Positions 39,901 to 49,219 of a stretch of DNA of 64,000 nucleotides are shown here, piece after piece (positions within the stretch are counted from its first letter, which is position 1; each line of letters begins with the position of its first letter). The stretch is taken from NCBI GenBank assembly GCA_030848705.1, contig JAUIZM010000143.1:62001-126000 (forward strand), in the 5' to 3' direction. The position numbers were made by a program, and so were the translations under genes. The notes under the pieces were generated by a model. It ran no database searches and had not been told where the DNA came from. It saw only the letters and a program-made list of their open reading frames with translations. The stretch comes from Heracleum sosnowskyi. Its lineage: Eukaryota > Streptophyta > Magnoliopsida > Apiales > Apiaceae.

Positions 39901-42592
39901 CACGCGCTCAAAAAACGAGGTTCCGGACATTTTTCTTCCGATTTTTTTTGTCACGTGCTAAAATGGAGGTACAAAATGGACGTACGGACCAAAAAACGCG
40001 AAGTTTCATTTCCGGAAATGGGTTTGTTCGACCCCCGAAAATGGGAAAAAACCCACTTTTTGGCCCAAAACTGGTTTCACTGGCATTTTCACGCGCTCAA
40101 AAAACGAGGTTCCGGACATTTTTCTTCCGATTTTTTTTGTCACGTGCTAAAATGGAGGTACAAAATGGACGTACGGACCAAAAAACGCGAAGTTTCATTT
40201 CCGGAAATGGGTTTGTTCGACCCCCGAAAATGGGAAAAAACCCACTTTTTGGCCCAAAACTGGTTTCACTGGCATTTTCACGCGCTCAAAAAACGAGGTT
40301 CCGGACATTTTTCTTCCGATTTTTTTTGTCACGTGCTAAAATGGAGGTACAAAATGGACGTACGGACCAAAAAACGCGAAATTTCATTTCCGAAAATGTG
40401 TTTTTTCGACCCCCAAAAATGGGAAAAACCCACTTTTTGGCCCAAAACTGGTTTCACTGGCATTTTCACGCGCTCAAAAAACTAGGTTCCGGACATTTTT
40501 CTTCCGATTTGTTTTGTCACGTGCTAAAATGGAGGTACAAAATGGACGTACGGACCAAAAAACGCGAAATTTCATTTCCGGAAATGGGTTTTTTCGACCC
40601 CCGAAAATGGGAAAAAACCCACTTTTTTGCCCAAAACTGGTTTCACTGGCATTTTCACGCGCTCAAAAAATGAGGTTCCGGACATTTTTCTTCCGATTTT
40701 TTTTGTCACGTGCTAAAATGGAGGTACAAAATGGACGTACGGACCAAAAAACGCGAAATTTCATTTCCGGAAATGGATTTTTTCGACCCCCGAAAATGGG
40801 AAAAAACCCACTTTTTGGCCCAAAACTGGTTTCAATGGCATTTTCATGCGCTCAAAAAACGAGGTTCCGGACATTTTTAGTCCGATTTTTTTTGTCACGT
40901 GCTAAAATGGAGGTACAAAATGGACGTACGGACCAAAAAACGCAAAATTTCATTTCCGGAAATGGGTTTTTTCGACCCCCGAAAATGGGAAAAACCCATT
41001 TTTTTGCCCAAAACTGTTTTCACTGACATTTTCACGCGCTCAAAAAACGAGGTTCCGGACATTTTTCTTCCGATTTTTTTTGTCACGTGCTAAAATGGAG
41101 GTACAAAATGGACGTACGGACCAAAAAACGCGAAATTTCATTTCCGGAAATGGGTTTTTTCGACCCCCGAAAATGGGAAAAAACCCACTTTTTGGCCCAA
41201 AACTGGTTTCACTGGCATTTTCACGCGCTCAAAAAACTAGGTTCCGGACATTTTTCTTCCGATTTGTTTTGTCACGTGCTAAAATGGAGGTACAAAATGG
41301 ACGTACGGACCAAAAAACGCGAAATTTCATTTCCGGAAATGGGTTTTTTCGACCCCCGAAAATGGGAAAAAACCCACTTTTTTGCCCAAAACTGGTTTCA
41401 CTGGCATTTTCACGCGCTCAAAAAATGAGGTTCCGTACATTTTTCTTCCGATTTTTTTTGTCACGTGCTAAAATGGAGGTACAAAATGGACGTACGGACC
41501 AAAAAACGCGAAATTTCATTTCCGGAAATGGGTTTTTTCGACCCCCGAAAATGGGAAAAAACCCTCTTTTTGGCCCAAAACTGGTTTCACTGGCATTTTC
41601 ACGCGCTCAAAAAACGAGGTTCCGGACATTTTTCTTCCGATTGTTTTTGTCACGTGCTAAAATGGAGGTACAAAATGGACGTACGGACCAAAAAACGCGA
41701 AATTTCATTTCCGGAAATGGGTTTTTTCGACCCCCGAAAATGGGAAAAAACCCACTTTTTGGCCCAAAACTGGTTTCACTGGCATTTTCACGCGCTCAAA
41801 AAACGAGGTTCCGGACATTTTTCTTCCGATTTTTTTTGTCACGTGCTAAAATGGAGGTACAAAATGGACGTACGGACCAAAAAACGCGAAATTTCATTTC
41901 CGAAAATGTGTTTTTTCGACCCCCAAAAATGGGAAAAACCCACTTTTTGGCCCAAAACTGGTTTCACTGGCATTTTCACGCGCTCAAAAAACGAGGTTCC
42001 GGACATTTTTCTTCCGATTTTTTTTGTCACGTGCTAAAATGGAGGTACAAAATGGACGTACGGACCAAAAAACGCGAAGTTTCATTTCCGGAAATGGGTT
42101 TGTTCGACCCCCGAAAATGGGAAAAAACCCACTTTTTGGCCCAAAACTGGTTTCACTGGCATTTTCACGCGCTCAAAAAACGAGGTTCCGGACATTTTTC
42201 TTCCGATTTTTTTTGTCACGTGCTAAAATGGAGGTACAAAATGGATGTACGGACCAAAAAACGCGAAATTTCATTTCCGAAAATGTGTTTTTTCGACCCC
42301 CGAAAATGGGAAAAACCCACTTTTTGGCCCAAAACTGGTTTCACTGGCATTTTCACGCGCTCAAAAAACGAGGTTCCGGACATTTTTCTTCCGATTTTTT
42401 TTGTCACGTGCTAAAATGGAGGTACAAAATGGACGTACGGACCAAAAAACGCGAAGTTTCATTTCCGGAAATGGGTTTGTTCGACCCCCGAAAATGGGAA
42501 AAAACCCACTTTTTGGCCCAAAACTGGTTTCACTGGCATTTTCACGCGCTCAAAAAACGAGGTTCCGGACATTTTTCTTCCGATTTTTTTTG
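33540..42592. repeat. 13-mer higher-order repeat (2453 bp), four units
   Basis: Units start near 33540, 36181, 38634 and 41087, spaced 2641 (14 monomers), 2453 and 2453 bp. All four carry the private TTCCGTACATTTTT near unit position 350 and GATTGTTTTTG near 550. Units 1 and 2 share AAAATAGATGTACGG (34691 and 37332), while units 3 and 4 have AAAATGGATGTACGG (39786 and 42239). The last unit loses the pattern near 42593. Confidence 0.88.
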
Positions 42593-45235
42593 TCACGTGC
42601 TAAAATGGTGGTACAAAATGGACGTACGGACCAAAAAACGCGAAATTTCATTTCCGGAAATGGGTTTTTTCGACCCCCGAAAATGGGAAAAAACCCACTT
42701 TTTGGCCCAAAACTGGTTTCACTGGCATTTTCACGCGCTCAAAAAACGAGGTTCCGGACATTTTTCTTCCGATTTTTTTTGTCACGTGCTAAAATGGAGG
42801 TACAAAATGGACGTATGGACCAAAAAACGCGAAATTTCATTTCCGAAAATGTGTTTTTTCGACCCCCGAAAATGGGAAAAACCCACTTTTTGGCCCAAAA
42901 CTGGTTTCACTAGCATTTTCACGCCCTCAAAAAACGAGGTTCCGGACATTTTTCTTCCGATTTTTTTTGTCACGTGCTAAAATGGAGGTACAAAATGGAC
43001 GTACGGACCAAAAAACGCGAAGTTTCATTTCCGGAAATGGGTTTTTTCGACCCCCGAAAATGGGAAAAAACCCACTTTTTGGCCCAAAACTGGTTTCACT
43101 GGCATTTTCACGCGCTCAAAAAACGAGGTTCCGGACATTTTTCTTCCGATTTTTTTTGTCACGTGCTAAAATGGAGGTACAAAATGGACGTACGGACCAA
43201 AAAACGCGAAATTTCATTTCCGGAAATGGGTTTTTTCGACCCCCGAAAATGGGAAAAAACCCACTTTTTGGCCCAAAACTGGTTTCACTGGCATTTTCAC
43301 GCGCTCAAAAAACGAGGTTCCGGACATTTTTCTTCCGATTTTTTTTGTCACGTGAAAAAATGGTGGTACAAAATGGACGTACGGACCAAAAAACGCGAAG
43401 TTTCATTTCCGGAAATGGGTTTTTTCGACCCCCGAAAATGGGAAAAAACCCACTTTTTGGCCCAAAACTGGTTTCACTGTCATTTTCACGCGCTCAAAAA
43501 ACGAGGTTTCGGACATTTTTCTTCCGATTTTTTTGTCACGTGCTAAAATGGAGGTACAAAATGGACGTACGGACCAAAAAACGCGAAGTTTCATTTCCGG
43601 AAATGGGTTTTTTCGACCCCCGAAAATGGGAAAAAACCCACTTTTTGGCCCAAAACTGGTTTCACTTGCATTTTCACGCGCTCAAAAAACGAGGTTCCGG
43701 ACATTTTTCTTCCGATTTTTTTTGTCACGTGCTAAAATGGAGGTACAAAATGGACGTACGGACCAAAAAACGCGAAATTTCATTTCCGGAAATGGGTTTT
43801 TTCGACCCCCGAAAATGGGAAAAAACCCACTTTTTGGCCCAAAACTGGTTTCACTGGCATTTTCACGCGCTCAAAAAACGAGGTTCCGGACATTTTTCTT
43901 CCGATTTTTTTTGTCACGTGCTAAAATGGAGATACAAAATGGACGTACGGACCAAAAAACGCGAAATTTCATTTCCGGAAATGGGTTTTTTCGACCCCCG
44001 AAAATGGGAAAAAACCCAATTTTTGGCCCAAAACTGGTTTCACTGGCATTTTCACGCGCTCAAAAAACGAGGTTCCGGACATTTTTCTTCCGATTTTTTT
44101 TGTCACGTGCTAAAATGGAGGTACAAAATGGACGTACGGACCAAAAAACGCGAAATTTCATTTCCGGAAATGGGTTTTTTCGACCCCCGAAAATGGGAAA
44201 AAACCCACTTTTTGGCCCAAAACTGGTTTCACTGGCATTTTCACGCGCTCAAAAAACGAGGTTCCGGACATTTTTCTTCCGATTTTTTTTGTCACGTGCT
44301 AAAATGGAGGTACAAAATGGACGTACGGACCAAAAAACGCGAAGTTTCATTTCCGGAAATGGGTTTTTTCGACCCCCGAAAATGGGAAAAAACCCACTTT
44401 TTGGCCCAAAACTGGTTTCACTGTCATTTTCACGCGCTCAAAAAACGAGGTTTCGGACATTTTTCTTCCGATTTTTTTGTCACGTGCTAAAATGGAGGTA
44501 CAAAATGGACGTACGGACCAAAAAACGCGAAGTTTCATTTCCGGAAATGGGTTTTTTCGACCCCCGAAAATGGGAAAAAACCCACTTTTTGGCCCAAAAC
44601 TGGTTTCACTTGCATTTTCACGCGCTCAAAAAACGAGGTTCCGGACATTTTTCTTCCGATTTTTTTTGTCACGTGCTAAAATGGAGGTACAAAATGGACG
44701 TACGGACCAAAAAACGCGAAATTTCATTTCCGGAAATGGGTTTTTTCGACCCCCGAAAATGGGAAAAAACCCACTTTTTGGCCCAAAACTGGTTTCACTG
44801 GCATTTTCACGCGCTCAAAAAACGAGGTTCCGGACATTTTTCTTCCGATTTTTTTTGTCACGTGCTAAAATGGAGGTACAAAATGGACGTACGGACCAAA
44901 AAACGCGAAATTTCATTTCCGGAAATGGGTTTTTTCGACCCCCGAAAATGGGAAAAAACCCACTTTTTGGCCCAAAACTGGTTTCACTGGCATTTTCACG
45001 CGCTCAAAAAACGAGGTTCCGGACATTTTTCTTCCGATTTTTTTTGTCACGTGCTAAAATGGAGGTACAAAATGGACGTACGGACCAAAAAACGCGAAAT
45101 TTCATTTCCGGAAATGGGTTTTTTCGACCCCCGAAAATGGGAAAAAACCCACTTTTTGGCCCAAAACTGGTTTCACTGGCATTTTCACGCGCTCAAAAAA
45201 CGAGGTTCCGGACATTTTTCTTCCGATTTTTTTTG
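42593..45235. repeat. Homogenised satellite block with a 944-bp (5-monomer) duplication
   Basis: Mostly one near-consensus monomer type. A 5-monomer segment is duplicated at +944: the variant pair CACTGTCATTTTC and GAGGTTTCGGAC near 43477-43510 recurs near 44421-44454. CACGTGAAAAAATGG near 43352 also appears near 22587. Confidence 0.8.
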
Positions 45236-46237
45236 TCACGTGCTAAAATGGAGGTACAAAATGGACGTACGGACCAAAAAACGCGAAATTTCATTTCCGA
45301 AAATGGGTTTTTTCGAACCCCGAAAATGGGAAAAACCCACTTTTTGGCCCAAAACTGGTTTCACTGGCATTTTCACGCGCTCAAAAAACGAGGTTCCGGA
45401 CATTTTTCTTCCGATTTTTTTTGTCACGTGCTAAAATGGAGGTACAAAATGGACGTACGGACCAAAAAACGCGAAGTTTCATTTCCGGAAATAGGTTTTT
45501 TCGACCCCCGAAAATGGGAAAAAACCCATTTTTTGGCCCAAAACTGTTTTCACTAGCATTTTCACGCGCTCAAAAAACGAGGTTCCGGACATTTTTAGTC
45601 CGATTTTTTATGTCACGTGCTATAATGGAGGTACAAAATGGACGTACGGACTAAAAAACGCGAAATTTCATTTCCGGAAATGGGTTTTTTCGACCCCCGA
45701 AAATGGGAAAAAACCCACTTTTTTGCCCAAAACTGTTTTCACTAGCATTTTCACGCACTCAAAAAACGAGGTTCCGGACATTTTTCTTCCGATTTTTTTT
45801 GTCACGTGCTAAAATGGAGGTACAAAATGGACGTACGGACCAAAAAACGCGAAATTTCATTTCCGGAAATGGGTTTTTTCGACCCCCGAAAATGGGAAAA
45901 AACCCACTTTTTGGCCCAAAACTGGTTTCACTGGCATTTTCACGCGCTCAAAAAACGAGGTTCCGGACATTTTTCTTCCGGTTTTTTTTGTCATGTGCTA
46001 AAATGGAGGTACAAAATGGACGTACGGACCAAAAAACGCGAAATTTCATTTCCGGAAATGGGTTTTTTTGACCCCCGAAAATGGGAAAAAACCCACTTTT
46101 TGGCCCAAAACTGGTTTCACTGGCATTTTCACGCGCTCAAAAAACGAGGTTCCGGACATTTTTCTTCCGATTTTTTTTGTCACGTGCTAAAATGGAGGTA
46201 CAAAATGGACGTACGGACCAAAAAACGCGAAATTTCA
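45236..46237. repeat. Left part of a 7-mer (1322-bp) satellite unit split by the copia insertion
   Basis: Starts with the 188-bp monomer bearing TCGAACCCCG and ends at the insertion point. The 1002 bp here plus the 325 bp from 59109 to 59433, less the 5-bp target duplication, equal 1322, the period of the array to the right. Confidence 0.88.
46233..46237. other. Target-site duplication, left (TTTCA)
   Basis: TTTCA immediately precedes the 5' LTR and recurs at 59109-59113. Removing the element and one copy restores the standard monomer sequence CGAAATTTCATTTCCGG. Confidence 0.97.
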
Positions 46238-46313
46238 TGTTAGATATAATTGCTAATGTTTGTTTATCAGTGTTTAAGCAACAGGTACTGACAAGAGTTT
46301 ATCAGAAGCCGAT

Positions 46314-46333
46314 CAGAGTTTAGTTAAACTCTG
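46314..46333. promoter_or_regulatory. LTR dyad CAGAGTTTA-GT-TAAACTCTG
   Basis: Perfect 9-bp inverted arms around a 2-bp centre. The right arm is the octamer AAACTCTG that is scattered through the element. A related imperfect dyad with GTCAGA/TCTGAC ends is at 46361-46384. It lies about 250 bp upstream of the TATA box, so it could be a cis element (inference). The 3' LTR copy is at 58637-58656. Confidence 0.6.
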
Positions 46334-46582
46334 ATAGGGTGAAGAGTTTAAAGGAAGCCGGTCAGAGTTTATTTAAAGTCTGACAAGGTGATAGTTGAAT
46401 TAGCTGTCGGTGCAGAATTGAAGATTCTAGAAGCAATACATTCTGAAGATGGAAAGAAGCAGAATATATTGATACAGCTAAGGAAACAGGATAGAAGATA
46501 AGAAGCAATCCTTAATTGATATGAATTGTATAGCTAACTTGTAGGAATATCAATTAGAGAAGGATTGTATGTAGCTGTGTAC

Positions 46583-46589
46583 TATATAA
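46583..46589 (+). promoter_or_regulatory. TATA box of the copia 5' LTR
   Basis: TATATAA within CTATATAAACAC, a good plant TATA context, about 200 bp before the LTR end. This would start the genomic RNA near 46615. Confidence 0.75.
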
Positions 46590-46787
46590 ACACAGATAGG
46601 TTATCCCTAGAAGGGACGCGATCATTGAGATATTATTCTTTGTAACCTAGAAGCTCTTTATGATTCATTAACATCATAAAGAGAGAAGCTGTTAATAAGA
46701 TTACAGTTTTATTGATTCATAAACAGTGTTATTAATTATTGTTATTCTCATACATACTTGATTATATTGTGTATTCGGCCTAACAAT

Positions 46788-46800
46788 TGGTATCAGAGCC
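46788..46800 (+). other. Copia primer-binding site (initiator tRNA-Met)
   Basis: TGGTATCAGAGCC begins 2 bp after the LTR end and matches the complement of the 3' end of initiator tRNA-Met, the usual primer of plant copia elements. Confidence 0.95.
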
Positions 46801-46848
46801 AAGGCTGTTTAATATATACAGTTTTACGATTAAAACACAGTAATAATC

Positions 46849-49200
46849 ATGTCTGAAGAAAATCAAAATCAAGTTCCTCCTGTGGCTGAACAGGTTAAGC
46901 CAAATTCTGTGAGTCGATATGAAACTATCAGGGTTCCAATTCTCAGGCCAATAGAGTATCCAATATGGAAGGTGAAGATGACCATGTTTCTGGAGGCTAC
47001 AGATCCAGAATATCTTGACAGAATCAATAATGGTCCTCATAAGCCAACTAAATTATCTCCTGCTGTTGGTGATAAAGAACAGACACTGATTCCAAAGGAA
47101 AAGAAAGATTATACTCCTGAAGACATCTCATCAATTGCAAAGGATGCAAAGGTTAGACATCTACTCCACAGTGCTTTAGATAATGTTATGTCTAACAGAG
47201 TAATTGGCTGCAAAACGGCAAAGGAAATCTGGGATGCTTTGGAAGTAAGGTGTCAAGGAACCACTGCTATAAAGAAGAACAGGAAGACAATACTCACACA
47301 GGAGTATGAGCACTTTGATTCAAGATCTAATGAAACCTTGACTGAGACTTATGACAGGTTTTGTAAATTACTGAATGATCTGTCTCTGGTTGACAAAGAA
47401 TATAATCTTGAAGAGTCAAATCTCAAGTTTCTCTTATCTCTACCTGAAAAATGGGATCTGAAGACGACCTCAATAAGAGATAATTATGATCTTGAAGATA
47501 CAGATCTTGATGAGATTTATGGCTTGTTAAAGACTCACGAACTTGAGATAGATCAAAGAAACAGAAGATCAAGCAAGAAGACAAAATCTGTTGCTCTCAA
47601 AGTTGAGGAGAAGCCCATTGAAAAGAAGGAATCGTCAAAGAAGAAAGCCAAGGGAAAGGCTTTAGTCATTAAATCTGAAAGTGAGTCATCAAACTCTGAT
47701 GATGACTCAAACTCTGTTGAAGCTTCTGACTCTGAGGATGATGAAGAACACTTGTTGCAAATGGCGGCATTGATGGTGAAGACCTTCAAGAAGATGGGAT
47801 TCAAGAACTTCAAGAAGGGTAAAAGATTCTCAAGGAGAGATTCAAATTCTGAGAAGAAGAATTTCAGAAAGTCTGATGGAAAAGATACCAAGTCTGGAAA
47901 GAAGGACAAATCTGAGATCCAGTGCTACAAGTGCAAAGAGATGGGTCACTATGCTCCAGAGTGCAAGAAAGGAAAAACTGGAAAAGCACTCGTCTCTAAA
48001 GGCAAAGACTGGGCAGATACTTCAGATTCTGATGATGGAGAAAATTATGCTCTTATGGCAACTGTCAAAGATGAGACTGAATCATCAGAAAATAAGGTAC
48101 CCCTAACTACTTATGCGTATGATACTGATAATATTTCTGAATTAAGAATTTATCTTAAGAACATACATGTTAGTTATAGGGATCAGACTTTAGAGAATGA
48201 AAGGATTAAATCTGAGAATCTTAGTCTTAAAGAAAGAAACAAGTTTCTTGAAAGAGAACTTGAGAATATGAAGCAGACTCAAAAAGAAAGAGATGATGCT
48301 GTTTATGTGGAACAGGAGTTGCTTAAAAAGTATAGGCAACTAGAATCTGATTTAGAGAAAGAAAGAAAAATAATTAAAACTTGGACTAATTCTGGCAGAG
48401 ATACACATCAAGTTTTTCAAACAGATGCTGTAGGTTTAGGATACAGTGAGGAAGATGAACTTAGGTTTCAAGATAAAATTAAGTTTAGAGCTTTCACAAG
48501 TTCATATTCGACTCCTGTAACATTTGTTCCTGAATCTGGAAAGTTAAAATCTGCAGTTGTGAAAGAAACTGTTATGGAGCCAGTTGAAACTTGTGTTGAA
48601 CAAGTAGATACTGAATCTAAAACAGAGAAGCCTGTTGAGTTAGAAGCTGTTAAAGAACCAATAAGAGTCTGTGAAAAACAGGTTAATGTTGGTTTAATGA
48701 CAGGAAAACAGTTTAAACATAAGCTCAAAGAGGTTAAGTCTGCCATGAAACCTAAAGGGTCCAAGAGAAATAGGAATGGAAAAATAGGCATAAACAATAG
48801 AAATTATTATTTGCCTAATGCTGGTGCTTTAAGGAAAACATGTTACAGTTGTGGTAGTTCTAATCATCTTGCTAGATTTTGCACTAAGAACAAGCATATT
48901 AATTCTTTACCTTCTACTTCAGAAGTAAAGAATGATTATGTTAGAATAAAACCACAGACTTTATGCAAACATTGTGGGAGCACTTGGCATTCCATTTACA
49001 CATGTAAGAGTTATCATGCAATTTATCATAATTACTATGAGCTAAAACCCAACTTGAAGTGGGTTAGAGCAAACTCTGCTAGTGTAAAATCTGACAATGT
49101 TAGTTTAAATTCTGAGAAAGTTGATTCCGCTGCAAAAGCTAACACTATTAAGAAAGGCAAAGGGTCCAAGCAAGTCTGGATCCTTAAAACTAACACTTAG
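46849..49200 (+). CDS. gag: Gag polyprotein of SIRE-like copia element (783 aa)
   Basis: Capsid/nucleocapsid protein that would package the element RNA. The first ATG after the PBS (46849) opens it. Residues about 25-240 resemble the plant copia Gag domain (UBN2 type): PIEYPIWKVKM near the N-terminus, then an AKEIWDAL-type helix. Residues 240-340 are charged and Lys/Ser-rich. A CCHC knuckle sits at C359-C362-H367-C372, a coiled-coil-like helix at about 430-512, and two more knuckles near the C-terminus (C665-C668-H673-C678 and C706-C709-H714-C719). Three knuckles and 783 residues are long for copia but fit SIRE. It ends in TAG (49198-49200), 13 nt before the pol frame opens in a different frame. 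No internal stop or frameshift is seen. Confidence 0.93.
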   Translation: MSEENQNQVPPVAEQVKPNSVSRYETIRVPILRPIEYPIWKVKMTMFLEATDPEYLDRINNGPHKPTKLSPAVGDKEQTLIPKEKKDYTPEDISSIAKDAKVRHLLHSALDNVMSNRVIGCKTAKEIWDALEVRCQGTTAIKKNRKTILTQEYEHFDSRSNETLTETYDRFCKLLNDLSLVDKEYNLEESNLKFLLSLPEKWDLKTTSIRDNYDLEDTDLDEIYGLLKTHELEIDQRNRRSSKKTKSVALKVEEKPIEKKESSKKKAKGKALVIKSESESSNSDDDSNSVEASDSEDDEEHLLQMAALMVKTFKKMGFKNFKKGKRFSRRDSNSEKKNFRKSDGKDTKSGKKDKSEIQCYKCKEMGHYAPECKKGKTGKALVSKGKDWADTSDSDDGENYALMATVKDETESSENKVPLTTYAYDTDNISELRIYLKNIHVSYRDQTLENERIKSENLSLKERNKFLERELENMKQTQKERDDAVYVEQELLKKYRQLESDLEKERKIIKTWTNSGRDTHQVFQTDAVGLGYSEEDELRFQDKIKFRAFTSSYSTPVTFVPESGKLKSAVVKETVMEPVETCVEQVDTESKTEKPVELEAVKEPIRVCEKQVNVGLMTGKQFKHKLKEVKSAMKPKGSKRNRNGKIGINNRNYYLPNAGALRKTCYSCGSSNHLARFCTKNKHINSLPSTSEVKNDYVRIKPQTLCKHCGSTWHSIYTCKSYHAIYHNYYELKPNLKWVRANSASVKSDNVSLNSEKVDSAAKANTIKKGKGSKQVWILKTNT

Positions 49201-49219
49201 TGTTTGTTTGTGATTGCAG
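49201..49219 (+). promoter_or_regulatory. gag-pol junction: splice-acceptor-like or recoding site
   Basis: Between the Gag stop and the pol frame lies TGTTTGTTTGTGATTGCAG, a T/G-rich tract ending GCAG and followed by G, which resembles a plant 3' splice site. Cutting after the AG at 49218-49219 would enter pol at a codon boundary. The alternatives are stop readthrough plus a frameshift, or a single-base indel that disabled this copy. Confidence 0.4.

Larger units (their letters stand above)
15768..46237. repeat. 189-bp satellite array, central segment (about 161 monomers)
   Basis: Uninterrupted head-to-tail satellite between the two retrotransposons, all in one orientation. Monomers are 189 bp, or 188 bp where one A is missing from the A-run before CCCA. 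About ten monomer types can be told apart by eye, for example by TTTGTTCGAC, GAAAATGTG, CCCTCTTTTTGG, CTAGGTTCC plus GATTTGTTTTG, GCGACGTTTC and AGTCCGA. They are arranged in nested higher-order repeats described in the sub-entries. The forward open frames of up to 757 codons are translations of the repeat. Confidence 0.97.
46238..46785 (+). repeat. Copia 5' LTR (548 bp)
   Basis: Begins TGTTAG and ends CTAACA, a perfect 6-bp inverted terminus. U3 includes a 20-bp dyad (46314-46333) and a second imperfect dyad (46361-46384). TATATAA is at 46583-46589, so R probably starts near 46615. Confidence 0.97.

Noticed and set aside
15786..45434. Dozens of forward ORFs of 60-757 aa and recurring 63-aa minus-strand ORFs in the satellite
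   Set aside because: They are translations of the 189-bp repeat in different frames, with identical repeat units and no start, stop or promoter context. They are not genes.
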